Positions 1-22,018 of a DNA stretch of 64,000 bases are shown here, piece by piece. The DNA is from Whitmania pigra (lineage: Eukaryota; Annelida; Clitellata; Hirudinida; Haemopidae). The notes beneath the pieces were generated by a model. That model saw only the letters and a list, made by a program, of their open reading frames with translations, was not told where the DNA came from and did no database searches. Both the position numbers and the translations under genes were made by a program. The first letter of the stretch is position 1. The number at the start of each line of letters is the position of its first letter. The stretch covers positions 62,001 through 126,000 of the forward strand of contig JAJTWR010000323.1 of assembly GCA_021613335.1 (NCBI GenBank), in the 5' to 3' direction.

Positions 1-34
1 CATAGCACTTCTACAAATCACCAAGACTAATAAC

Positions 35-3000
35 TTGATAAGCCAGTTTGTAAAGATCCATCATAACCAGGATGACTGAATTACTGCTGGGGTCTTCACC
101 TGAGATGAAAAATCATTGTACATACTTCTACTAATTATAATGGCTGACTATCATCATCGTCATCATCATCACAATCACCACCACCACTATCATCATCATT
201 GTCATCAAAATAATCACTACCTCTAGCACTGGGCTGGACTTTGTCAGTGTAAATGTAAGAGAGGACCAGTCTGAATGACCTTGGATCAGCATCCGGAAGG
301 TGCACCCTCAACAGGGACCTGGAACACTGACTGACAACTGACGGCTCATCGTTCAACGAAGGAATGGACTCCAAGGGTTCTTGGGGAATCTGAGGAGTCA
401 GAACATTTCTTTAAATGTAAAATTGATAAAAATATCTATTTTAATATTGAGTAATGACATTCTTTGCTTCTAGGATGTGGTTTTTGAGAACTTCAGATCG
501 AGCACAGATGATGGCTATGTGGGCCGGCACTTCCTCTTTGTTCTATAGGGTAAAATGTTTTAAAATTCACGATAAATAATTAATATTTACAAACAGACTA
601 ACATTTCAAGTAGTTTATAAAACTGTCAAAAAAGTATATGTTTTTAGAGCAATATTTATGAGATGATATGGTTTAAAGTATTTTGATGGACGTTAAAGAG
701 TTTATCAGCAAGGTAAAAGCCCACCTCTCCGACTAAAAATAGGACGTCGCAGAACTGTTCGCTGTTGAGAAGTCGCTCGTAATCATCCCTTAAAGTGCAT
801 CGAGGAAGTGTGGAGAACTGTTTTAAATCGTAGCTGTTATCATTATTGTTACATTAATCATAGCTGTTATTATTATTATTATTACATTATTTGATCAAAG
901 TATGACGTGAAAGCAAAAAAACCGTAGCATCATTACCACCATCAACATCACCTGGAATCTATGCATCTCTCCACTCCTGACATTGTAATCCACTGTCCCT
1001 CCAAAGATATACATGGCATCCTTTATAACTGCAGCAGCATGGAAAAGTCTCCCAGAAGGTACCTATGTTAATGAAGATGAAATAAAAAGAATAGTAAATC
1101 CCTAGAATATCCACAGCTGGTTATTACTTTCTCATGCTTTTTCAAACTTTAGTGAATCATGACTCAATTCAAAGATGAATCTAAAAATTTATTACCATTC
1201 ACAAAACGATCGAAATACCTCGCTATCCTCGGCGATTTCGATGTTCAGCCACATTTGTTCGTCGAGATCAAAACTGCAACGCAAGACGTGAACGACCAAA
1301 AAACTCCCAACACTACCACAGCCATCATCATCACCAACTCACCAATGGATCCCTTTAGGTAGAATATTACCAGAAGCTCCACCAAAGACATATAGGTGCC
1401 TGTCATGGGTGACCATGGCGTGACCGTATCGTTTGTCTGGGGGACGTCGAGAGGCCCTGACGACGTGGTCGGTAGACAGTCTGGTCCAACTGATGGATAC
1501 CAAAGAGAAACTTATCGTATTTAATAACAATTTAAATTCCAAACAATTTAAATGAAATTTAAAATTTAGCTGTTTGGTGCAACCAACATCTAACATCTTT
1601 TAAAACAATCAGAGATGAACAAATGAACCGAGCGCCCCCGATTCTAACGGTACCGCACAAATTCAGTAATTACTATTATCATGACCGTCGTCATCATTAA
1701 TTCAGTTGGTCTCACAATTTAGTGGAAAAGTCAAATTGGAAAAGATCGTTAGTGATTTGAGCACCACTCTGGCCTGAGAAGACGAACATCTTGTCCCTTG
1801 CAACAGCCAGTGCAAAATTGCAGCAAGTTGGTGGAATGGCACCTGATTGGTTGACCTAGAATTTTTAAATGATTAAAAATAATGTGACTGATCATAACTT
1901 ATTCCATCGATTTGCTAATTGAAATTGAGATGATTCATTAAAATAATTGGAAAAATGCTACTGCAAGTTGAAGAATTCTTGACTAGATCTGGATTTTCAA
2001 AATGAAACTGCTAATTTACCTCCTCCCAGAAGTGGACTGTTTTCGAGTTGCCGGCCAAAGAGGTCGTCCACATGTCGTTGAGTCTTGCATTTCCATCGTA
2101 TCCTGCAAAAATCCACAGCTTGTTGTCATAAGTTGCAGCCCCATGGGCTGCCCTTGCCACTGGCCTCCTAAGAGAGAAATGTCAGTTGATGTGGTCAAAA
2201 ATTTCTTCACAAACAATAAGAACATTCAATAAAACATATACCTGCTTTCGAACTTCCATTCAATCCATTGGCAGGTAGCGAACCGGTATTCGTGCAGGTC
2301 GTTCTTGTTAGTCAGGTTGGAGTTGGAGTGGATGTCACCAGTGTAGCCACCTGAACAAAATCATGACAATGATGAAGTCGATGGTCGTCGACCAAAACTG
2401 CAACCATCGGCAGGCATTTGCATCACGCTCACGACCAACCAAAGATGAACATGCTGCCTTGAAATTCATTGGCCGAGTGGTGATATCGGGGCGCTGGGGG
2501 TGAACCGGTGGTGAAAGCTCTGAAAACAAGAAAAACTGAAAAATCTAGTTAACTGTAAAACTCTGAAAACTGATGATAAATTACATAAAAATATTAGAAA
2601 AATAAATATGAATGCAGAAACATTGACATTTAATAAGAACAATCTGCACAAACCTTCCCCAAGACTTTTCTTTGACATCAAACCTTAGTAAGTCATTCAA
2701 CATGCTCTTTCTTGAAATTATAAAAATTGACATTTGAATCTGCATCATTTCATAACAAGAAAAAGTTGAAATATGGGGCCTTCACTAACCCATTGTCTCC
2801 ACCAAATATGTATAAATCATCTTTGTATCCCACAATGGTATGTTTGCTTCTCCTGTGGCAAAGTATTAAATCACATCCTCATTGATTCTTAAATCTTACC
2901 AGCATAAATAATTCATTTAGCTCTTTATTCTTAAATAAAACTTCTTTATATGAATCGCTCCTACTTGTATCCGACGAATTCATCGCATGAGGGCATTTCT

Positions 3001-3224
3001 TTCCACCGGTGAATTTTTTCAATCGGCCCGAAATCTAATGTCAATCCTTCCACTCCTACACCACACCATCCCCTGTCCAAGGCTCTTCCCAGATTGTGAG
3101 GTCTTTCATTACCTAGACTAGAATGTGCTTTATTTTGAACATTTGAGCATTCGCCCGCAAACGACGGAGATTTGGGTGATTTGGATTTTTGGCTATCCAG
3201 GAACATTTGTGTGACCACCGACAA
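35..3224 (-). CDS. LZTR1: LZTR1 (leucine-zipper-like transcription regulator 1), 5' two thirds, cut by the window edge
   Basis: Kelch-BTB-BACK protein. In animals LZTR1 is a substrate adaptor of a cullin-3 ubiquitin ligase acting on Ras-family GTPases. Fourteen exons can be read: 2965-3224, 2790-2852, 2654-2710, 2440-2519, 2242-2350, 2020-2167, 1716-1855, 1343-1489, 1219-1273, 952-1062, 725-817, about 468-542, 221-389 and 35-99. Family landmarks seen in order are [12 protein letters not shown] and CDEFVG at the N-terminus, [112 protein letters not shown], then the first BTB with [23 protein letters not shown] and [11 protein letters not shown], and the start of BACK. The start is the Met at 3224. 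The remainder of the first BACK and the second BTB-BACK lie beyond base 1. The donor of the exon near 468 is either GC-type or a poor GT. The identity is secure. Confidence 0.93.
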
Positions 3225-4379
3225 TTTTAAACTGAAGATAATGGTATTTATTTACAATTGTATACCAAAACAATCGATTTCCTACAAAATTATAAATTGT
3301 TGATTTCAAATTACGTGCCGTCGAGCGGCCTAACAAATACCATCAGCCTCAACATGAAAACATTGTCTAGTTCATTGCAATGAGCAAAGATTAGCTTAAT
3401 TTAATACAAATAGAACAAAAACTACTAAAATTGTATTATTATGTTGTTATATATGATAACAAAGTATGCTATGATAATAAATATGATTATGTGATAAAAT
3501 TAAATTTAAAACCTTATTAGCTTGACTCAAAAAACAAAATTTTATGCGTCATTCCGTCAAGTTCCAGAGCTTATAAAATGGAAAAGCCAATCCTAACTAG
3601 TAATCTGATTTTCTTTCATTTACAGACTTCTTAGTACTCAAATAAAATTGCATCCTTCACTTAAATTCATTATTGCATCGTCTTGGGGAATCTATGCTTT
3701 GGGTTTTCTACGTCTTGGCAAAAACGCAAACCAAAGGTTTTAATTATAATTATACATAATTGTAACGATTAATTCATGTCAAACACGAATTAGCGTAATG
3801 AGAGCACGAGTGCAAAAACCTGTCTGCTTCATTCCTCATTTCCTTTCGCATCGACTAAATATCAATTACAAGAAATAATAGTAATATTAGATAATTATTA
3901 TAATAATTATTAATCATCATTATAATTATTATTATTTATAATGTTTATTTATAAAGCGCCATAAGCGTCAGGGGAGCTCTAAAAATGATAGAAATTGCAT
4001 GAAATATTTGGCTCTCTAATATAATATTCGACTCATTGTCAACCTATTTTATTGTAATATCAATTCAATGTAAATTTGGATTTACTAAAACTAATAAATT
4101 TGTAAAAAAATATTTTTGGTTAAAATAAAGTATGGTATGATTGTTTTAAATAAATATTTAGAACTTAAATATTTATTTTTTATGAGTCGTTTGGCAATAG
4201 TTACTTGAAAAAGGTGCGAGTCTCTCTAAACTACTCTTGTGCAAAATAAATTGGTCCCATTATGATTGATGCTGGCGATAAAATGGTAGAAATAATGATT
4301 ATGTCAAAAGTTACTCGTTGAAAAAGAATTGGAATTGATAAAACAGTGTCTGGAAGGTCTTCAATGCTGGAAGAAATGC
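3225..4379. other. intergenic spacer, no gene seen
   Basis: About 1.15 kb of AT-rich DNA between the 5' end of LZTR1 and the 3' end of the guanylyl cyclase, which lie in tandem on the minus strand. I see no coding exon. The LZTR1 promoter should lie at the left end, and a short dispersed-repeat motif lies at 3941-3985. Confidence 0.6.
3941..3985. repeat. possible dispersed-repeat fragment with a TTTATAAAGCGCC motif
   Basis: The motif ATTTATAAAGCGCC, followed by a short GC-richer stretch in very AT-rich flanks, resembles the TTATATAGCGC motif at 15088-15098. Two copies in one window suggest a dispersed element. This is inference from two short matches. Confidence 0.25.
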
Positions 4380-14251
<9,872 letters not shown>

Positions 14252-16535
14252 GTGTCCTGAAATAAATGTTATAAATATTCAGAACATATAACATTAAGCA
14301 ATTACGGTTAATGCATTTATTAATTTTCAATTTAATAATATTTTAACAGAAACCACCTTTTGAGTTTCCTTAGTGAATGTTTCCAGAAAAACGTGTCGAC
14401 CAAAAGAACACAGAGTTCATTAACTCCACACGTACTTTCCTTAACGTGTTAGCCGCGCGTCGCAAGCAATGTGGATCTGTAATTTCATCGTCCGACGCTG
14501 GAAAAAATTTAATAAACTCTTTAAAAGGATTCCATTCACTCGGCGAAGTTTTTTTTCCATTTTGAACTTTCTACATGCTTCCCTCACATCCGTGCACTCT
14601 TCATTCGATTTCGAACGGATATCCTGAGAGTAAAAATAAAATGTTTAGAAGCATGACATAAAACAACAAATTTTACTAATAAGATTTAATGTTTTCTAGT
14701 AAGCTTCAACCACTACAAAGGACCAATCGATAGCGATGTCATTCGAATCTAACATAGTTTATTAATATTTATTATTAGGCACAACTAATAAAAAAATACA
14801 TGCTCAGAACTGTTTCCCTTTTTTAAATGTTCAAAAACTTCTGTGACGTTCGACCTCTCGCGAATGGACGTGGAACAAAGAAAAACGTTTCTGTATTCTG
14901 AGAGCTTTATCAAATATCACTTCGGCGTCATCAAGAACGAATTAGCTCTGCATGCTGAGAGGAATCGTAACGTATTGGCCAGAAAATGTGAAGAGAGATG
15001 GAAAGTCGGAGAGTCCCTTGCTACGAATTGCGATTGTATTTAATATATTGTCACTTAAAAAGCACGAGAGGCGCTTCTTGCAATCACTTATATAGCGCTC
15101 CCTCCCTAGGGCGCTTGTGGCAGTGCTGGGTTTCGAACACGACACATTACAACAACACTGTTGCTTTGCCGCCACATGCAGGTACGTTTCCAATTCGGCC
15201 AACCCTCACTCCAAATTGGACGCTGAACGAGTGGCTGAATTCCATTTAGTAGATAATGTTCGATGATTAATAAAATATAAATAAATAATTAAAAAACTTT
15301 ACGAGCCTGTTATTTCCGAATACAACAACATTTTAAAGGTTTTACCGCTTCGATGCAAACACCGGCTCGTTCGGCATGCAGAAGAATTAGCATCCGAACT
15401 TTGAGATGTTGAAAGACAACGGTATTTTTTTATATGCAAAAATTATTTCAAAGAAATAGCAAACAATAAAAATTTTTTTGAGAACTGTACCATAAAACTC
15501 AAATGCAACTGGCCTTTCACTCAACAGGCCAATCCGTTTCTCATAATTTTAAGGCTGGCAAATGCTACATCACCATTCAGTCCAAGTGGAAGCTGTTAAT
15601 ATTTGGAAGACCACAGTGAATGTTCATAGCCTTGGCACGGCCGTTCATCACATTTCTAACTCGCTCGCCAATGCCGACACGACAATAAATCCTAAGTAAC
15701 AACCGATCCATGCAAATCATGAAGTGGCATGCAATTTTCTCACTGAAAAATGTACAATTACTGAATAATAACCAAATAATTACTAAATACATTAATCCAA
15801 CAGAAATGTAGCATCTACATACTTATATCCCAGGACAACAATATATACATCCCCTGATATGTTTTGATAATCTAATTAGTTAAATCTCTATACAGACAAG
15901 AGATCTGACGATGCCTGGTGACATTCTGCCCAAATCTCGAAGCCGAGATTTACAAACATCAATCCCACAACGGTTAAAGTTTCAGACAAATTTTAAAAAA
16001 ATCAACTGTAAAAAAATACATAACATCAGCAAATTAACAAGAGCGGCTAGAAGGCCTACGAGAAATTTCACGATCGCAAAATTTGCCGCTTAATACTTCA
16101 AGACAAATCTTGGAACAAAGGTTAAGGATACAATGCGACAGCTAGCTCAGAATTTGATAACAACAATAAAATGAGTTGTAAGAATAACAAACATTATCGC
16201 CATTAATCTTTCAAATAAATCTTATTTTAGAAAATGGGCTCTGGCTCGCTTTTTTCAGGGTTCAGTGGAATATTCATAAATATTTTTATTTACAGAAATG
16301 AGCTTGGAGAACTTGTCAACTTTTTTGCAGATTTATGGGACTGAAAATATGAATTACAAAATTTAGAGAAGTAAAAGTGTATAGAAATAAATATTAGTCA
16401 TTTTAGTTAAAGGGCAGATTAAAAATAGGTGATTTTAAAAATTAATGCATCACAATAAAAGAATCTTTAACAAATTCATTCTTAATATTAATCCATTGTG
16501 ATAAGATTTCAAGTAAATTGGTCGAGAACTCACAA
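14252..16535. other. intergenic, no confident gene
   Basis: Spacer between the 5' end of the guanylyl cyclase and the 3' end of the SLC10 gene. Short open frames occur at 14377-14565, 14843-15043, 15577-15792 and 15911-16093. None has a domain I recognise or a convincing pair of splice sites. At 15090-15116 there is an imperfect palindrome (AGCGC.CCCT...AGGG.GCGCT) that shares a TATATAGCGC word with the motif at 3941-3985 and may be part of a dispersed repeat. Confidence 0.5.
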
Positions 16536-19500
16536 TCAGAACCGATCGTTCTCGTAACGCGCGTCCCCAGATCCGTTCGGTAAGTTGACCTTCTCGCCCT
16601 CGGATGCGTCGAATGTCTTCTCGTCTCCCTTCCCGAGGTCGTAGCCCTCGAAGTGTGCTTTGTTTATGTTCGCATCCAGCCCTTCATCTATACCGTCCTC
16701 CTCTAGAAAATGCTCCGTTCCCCCGTTTGCCTCCTGAACTTTCAGAACTTTCACCTCGGACTCCGAGGTCACCAGGACGGGAGAAGAACCCTTGCATTTC
16801 TTTCTTATCTGCAAATGTTTTAAATGTTAATCGTTAAACAATATCATTAACTGTTAATTCCAAAATTAAAACCATATCTATCGGTGAATGTTATTAATTT
16901 TTAGTAAAAATGAATCCAATGAATCCAAATTTAAACAAATCATTGATCCAACCAACCTCAAGAAAAGCAATGGTCAGCCACAGGGGAATGGGCATCAACA
17001 TGGCCACTGCCACCGGACTGACGACGCTCAGGTCTGCGTCCGGTTGAGGCAAAGAAAACTTCAACAGAAGAATGGGAAGACCGGTGTTCTGCACCCCGGT
17101 TTCTATGGCAACTGCCACGACCCTCGACCACTTGAGGCGACAAGCAAAAGCCAGCAGTCCTCCCAAAAGGAAACCGGAATATGAAAGAACGCAAGCCCCG
17201 AGTATTAACCCGGGACTGATTAGTCGGAAAAGGTAAAGATTCGACCAGGTACCCAAAGTGATGAGCAAAAGAATGATGATGGCAAAAAAAGGCCTCATTA
17301 TTTTTTGGATCCGTTCGGCCCATTGCGCCTTCTTGATCTTGATGATGGCACCGATCTGTAGAGGAATGAAGTACATAATGGACGAACAAATTTCTAAATA
17401 ATATAAAGAATACTACACAATCTCTGAGTTTGAGATGTTTCATCACAATTACCATCCATACCCCCAACATCTTAATCACAACTAACATCAACATGGACCA
17501 AAGAATGAAATTAATTAAAATGTTTCAAGATAATCACTCCAAAAAATCTCATCAACAATATACATTGAGATAAGTCTAAGAGTAGAGGTAATTGCAACTG
17601 ATTGATCAAAAAATTATGCCTGCCAATTAAATAACAATAAATCATTTTACCAAATAACTAATTACATGGTTTGTAAAGGAACTTGAAAACCAAAATTTAG
17701 GACTTTTTAGGACCTTCTACTCCATTTTTAGGACCAACAATAATAACAAAAATAACAGTTTTTAGATTTTAATTATTCATTTTTGTACAATTTAGAAGTA
17801 TAACACAAGATAGTAATACGTGAAAGTTCATAATATCAATTTGTTTAAACAAAAAATCAACTCTTCAAGTCTTTCTCTAAAGTGGCAATTTCTACCACTT
17901 TTGCTTTGCTATCTTTCCTCAGGCTGTTTGCCTGGACCAAGAGATCAATGTTCCTGGTTTTTGCACATTCAAATCAAATGAAATAAGACAATCTTTACGG
18001 TGGCGAAAGTCCGAATCACAGGACCTCAAGGCCATCGTCCAATAATGTGCAAAAGTCTCTGTCCAACATATCCCATATCAACATATGTTTTAGAGTCTTC
18101 AGCTTCTTCTTCTTCAGCATGCTCACGTCATCTTCAACTGCTTTTCGTTTTGAGGTTACAGCTGCCTGAATCTCTTCCTCGTGCAATGCATCCAAATTTA
18201 CATCTCTGCCTTGATGCTTTAAAATGGATCAGGATTTATCAACCTTAAAATTGCCCATACCTTCAACACTGTTGACATGGTCTCTAATCATCTCCCTTTA
18301 CATTCAAGCTCATCTTTTTCTCAAATCAAACTTTTACTTATAGAGAAACCTTTTTCAACAGAATTCCCGTGCAGCTAGAACAAAGGGACCGATTTCTTTG
18401 CTAATCGTTACTTCAACAAAACTGTAACTAATAAAATCTCAAAACATTATTACTTTTGAAGACCTATCATTTTTTTTAGAACTTTTTAAAAAACGAATTT
18501 TGGAAATTTAGTACTTTTTAGGATCTGTACAAACCATGTAATTAATAATGATTAGAGGCTTACAGCGAGAGGAATGATCATAACTGCCAGGGTGGTGAAA
18601 ATGTTGGTGAATGGAACCCTGAGTTGAGAACCGTGAGTGTTGTACACCAGGCGACCGAGACTGTGCAGCCAGAGGGGAAACATAGCTGCAATCAAGGAAA
18701 GTAATCATTCAGTTACAAAAGATTATTTGCCAATAAAATGAAAATATATAAAAATCTATCTAAAAAAATAATGCATCCACTCTGCAACAATACAACTCAA
18801 CACTAGGTACTGTTTTTCCAAACTATATTCTGGCAATTTTTAAAATCTTCGGACCACGCAAAACCGGCTCACCGAGAGAGGCGACAGTGCTGACGAGAGT
18901 CATGGTGACGCTGAGAGATGAATCCCCACCGAGGAGATAAGTGTACATGTTGCTAGCACCTCCCCCTGGTGCACAGCCCGAGGCAAAGAACCCCAAAGCT
19001 ATGCCCCCTGTCAGACCAAGAGATTTGACAACTGCAAATGCTGCCTGGATTAATTTGAATTATTTTGACAGTGTAAAAATTAAAATTATAATCATAATAT
19101 GTCTCTATTCCAACCAACACCTTTGCATTAATATTCATACTTTTACCACATCCATCATAAGTGGGATTTTTTGAAAAATGATTTCAGAATAAGAACATGG
19201 GCATCACACTGCTTGACGTGATTAAACAAATCAAATAAAAATATAATAAATTTGATATCATGTGATTTATTAAACAATGTTTTCATTATTTGATATGATT
19301 TATTGTGTAAAGAAAACTGAGAGGTTAATAATTTATTTAATTGTAGTTATTTCTATTAAGTTAAGTCTTTCAAGACACTATGCTCGGATGATAATAAGAA
19401 ATAAATACAATGTGAAAACAAAAAACAGAAATGTACAATGAACAGTGACATGATACAGAACAAGATTTTGGACCACAACACAATGCTTCTGATAACCTTT

Positions 19501-22018
19501 GGAACTTTAGCAAAAACTTAGGACAATTGCAACCATTATCTATTGTTTCAGGATTCTGGCAGATCTCCCCACTTTTAAATAAATATATACAAAGTTATGT
19601 AATTTCTATTCCATAAAATGTATATAAAATGACAACTAGATAGTGGAAAATTATTCATGCAATGAACAAATTCATTCAACTGCTCTCATTGTGTCGTAAA
19701 GCTAGCATTAGCCTGAGTGTGATGATGCATAACTTAATGCTTCTTGACTGTTTTATAAAATTCTTGTTTGTAAGTCATTCAATAATATTGTTTAATAATG
19801 TCAAACAATTAAAAGGATTTAAATCATTATTGAATTAGTAGATAATGTTATGTAAAAACATTAACATTAAAATAAAGCACTTATGTTGAAAGATAATATA
19901 TTATTGTAAGTTGAATACATGAGTGGAGTATCATTACTTAGCTGGTATTTTCAAAATTAGAATAAGTAAATAAATAATTTTAGATTTTTTTTTATTTGAT
20001 TAAAGTCTATTGCACAACTAAAAAATTCTAGAAGCACTATAAGTGTAAAAATATTTATTAAAAAAGCAGTAGGTCTCCTACAAAGGAGGAATTTGAATTA
20101 AGTGTGAGTGAGAGATACAGCTCCAACAACCTAAAATGTTCCTAAACTTTGACATTTGCCATTACACTGAAATCAAAACTCTAAAAACATTGATTCACAA
20201 ATAATTGGATATTTTTCAATTTTTTCATAAGGCTTGCAGAAAATAGAAAATAGATTTTTTAGGGTAATTGCACACATTGACAGATTCACTCCGCAGCTAC
20301 AGTTCAATCACAAATAATTCTTAAATCTAGGTACAAGAATCTTATCATTAAAACTTTCTGTGTCTATGACCACTCCTTGAATACAACTGTCAGGTCTGGA
20401 ACTCTCACCAGAAGTACTTAATTGAAAGCATCGAGAAGATTCAAATTAAGTTTACCCTGAGGACGAGCTAGGGTGTCTTGATCGTCTCAAAGCATGTAAA
20501 CTCAAACAGTCGTCTAGTAGCCTCCGTTTACCGAACAAAATTGTCAATAATTTAACATCAACGGACCTCAAAAACCATATTCATTTTGCAAATTATTCAT
20601 TGGCCAGAGGACAAAGGAGTTTAAACTTAGGCCAAACTTTTGTGCAATTGATATGACTAAATACTATTTCATCAATGGAATAACTAAAATTTGGAACTCT
20701 CTCGCTAATAACATCGTCTCTGCCACGACAGTCGATTCTCCTCCCCCGTCAATGATCACGACTTTTCTCCTTATCTTTCGTGCAATTGATACGCTCATAC
20801 CTCTTGTATCACTTCTCAATTTTGTTGTTTGTTTGATTCTGAGCTGTTAAGAGGCTTTTGTCCTTTGCTCACTTACATAATTACATAAAGGATACAAAAA
20901 TATAACAAAATAAAAATTTAATGTGAATAATGCGCATGATATTAATCACAGAAAATCATTTCAAAAAATAACTGCATTACAACCTTTTAAAATAAATTAA
21001 AATAAATTATTCCAACAAAAAATATTTACCATCATTGTTAGATAATATTTCTTTGAGCAAAATAGACATAGTCTGACATACTTAAGGACCCATTGCTACA
21101 AAACTCAATATCATTTTATCATACTTGTCAATCAAAAGACATGTAACCAAATGCTTAACCTATCCAGCATTGCTTCGTTATAATTAATCCCATTGCTTAT
21201 TTTTAACTCATCCATTTTGCTGATGTTATAAATTGATTGTTTAGATATTCATTTTTATATATATTCAACAAATATTAAAGAGAACACAAAAACATCATGC
21301 ATTAAATACAGGTTGCACATCTCACCACAAGAAAACGTAAATCAAGCATTCATAGGAAAATAATAAATTTTGAATAATAACTCTTTAAAACCTCTTAATT
21401 AAACTTGATTAAATCTAATTAAATTAGGCAAACAAGAACAGGCAATCCACTCACCAGCGGCATAATGACGTACTGACTCATAAACCCTATGATTGGGGCC
21501 ACAGGTTTCTTCAGCACTTCCTTCACTGCCCCGAGATCCACAGCACAACCCATGCCAACATATGCCAGCATCATGAGCAATGTAACTACAGCCACAAACA
21601 GATGATCAACTATTCTTTCTTTCCTGATCACCGAAATCTGTATCAACATGTCTTTGTAAGCTGGCTGAATTAGCTGATAACCTTTGTAGTGTAATATGGC
21701 TTCTGTCCTCCCTAAAAAAACGCCCTTGATAAAGATGTAATCTCCTGTACTGGAGGAGTTTGGCCTATCAGTTATATTCACTAATTTGGCAATTTTTAAG
21801 TCTTTTATCAAGATATCAAAATTATCGCGTGAAACATGGGTATCATTGAGCCAGGAACAATTGGCCTCAATAGGCAAAATTTCATCTTCGTATAACTGAA
21901 TTGACTTGGCAATGCAATTCGTATCATTCCCTAAAATATCTGCCACATTGAAATGATCCTGAGCTTTAATTTGACAGACAGAAAACCAGGTAAACATAAA
22001 CAGCAATGAGAACCACAT
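16536..22018 (-). CDS. SLC10/SBF-family transporter (bile-acid-sodium symporter-like, SLC10A3/A5 type)
   Basis: Integral membrane protein of the sodium/bile-acid cotransporter family. Five exons keep one frame (509 codons): 21455-22018, 18873-19044, 18564-18685, 16957-17355 and 16536-16808. Residues 1-20 are a signal peptide (MWFSLLFMFTWFSVCQIKAQ). An extracellular stretch of about 130 residues with several Asn-X-Ser/Thr sites follows. Membrane segments begin at HLFVAVVTLLMMLAYVGMG. Family landmarks are GFMSQYVIMPL, FASGCAPGGGASNMYTYLLG, the SLSVTMTLVSTVASLG helix and GVQNTGLPILLL. The tail of about 90 residues is charged, rich in Glu, Asp and Lys, and presumably cytosolic. A long extracellular N-terminal domain is typical of the SLC10A3 (P3) and SLC10A5 branch rather than of NTCP/ASBT, hence the subtype. 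The substrate cannot be read from the sequence. Confidence 0.9.
17659..18544 (-). mobile_element. decayed DNA element with terminal inverted repeats in an SLC10 intron
   Basis: TAATTACATGGTTTGTA at 17659-17675 recurs as its exact reverse complement at 18528-18544, bounding 886 bp. The outer TAATTA is itself a palindrome, so part of it may be the target site. A diverged AAATTTAG.ACTTTTTAGGA word lies just inside each end, in direct orientation. The minus strand inside has two broken frames: one at about 18010-18216 with KRKAVEDDVSMLKKKKLKTL, and one at about 17868-17970 with NIDLLVQANSLRKDSKAKV. Both look like the coiled, lysine-rich tail of a transposase-type protein. I cannot name the superfamily. 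Confidence 0.65.
20225..20775 (+). mobile_element. dead non-LTR retrotransposon (LINE), 3' part of the reverse transcriptase
   Basis: Read in changing plus-strand frames, this gives the C-terminal landmarks of a LINE reverse transcriptase: KIENRFFRVI, then LLEYNCQVWNSHQKYLIESI (20371 onward), then RLKACKL, KIVNNLTSTDLKNHIHFAN, SLARGQRS, and finally YYFINGITKIWNSL with an IVSA ending. Frame changes and stops separate the pieces, so it is inactive. It lies in the large first intron of the SLC10 gene on the opposite strand. The clade is uncertain (Jockey/CR1-like order of motifs). Confidence 0.82.

Noticed and set aside
135..220. A poly-Asp extension of the LZTR1 BTB region
   Set aside because: A donor (AGAG|GTAGTG) ends the exon at 221 and joins in phase to exon 35-99 (GEDPSSN), so the Asp run is an intronic GAT repeat.
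16958..17494. A 178-codon minus-strand open frame
   Set aside because: It is an out-of-frame shadow of SLC10 exon 16957-17355, and runs through that exon's splice acceptor.
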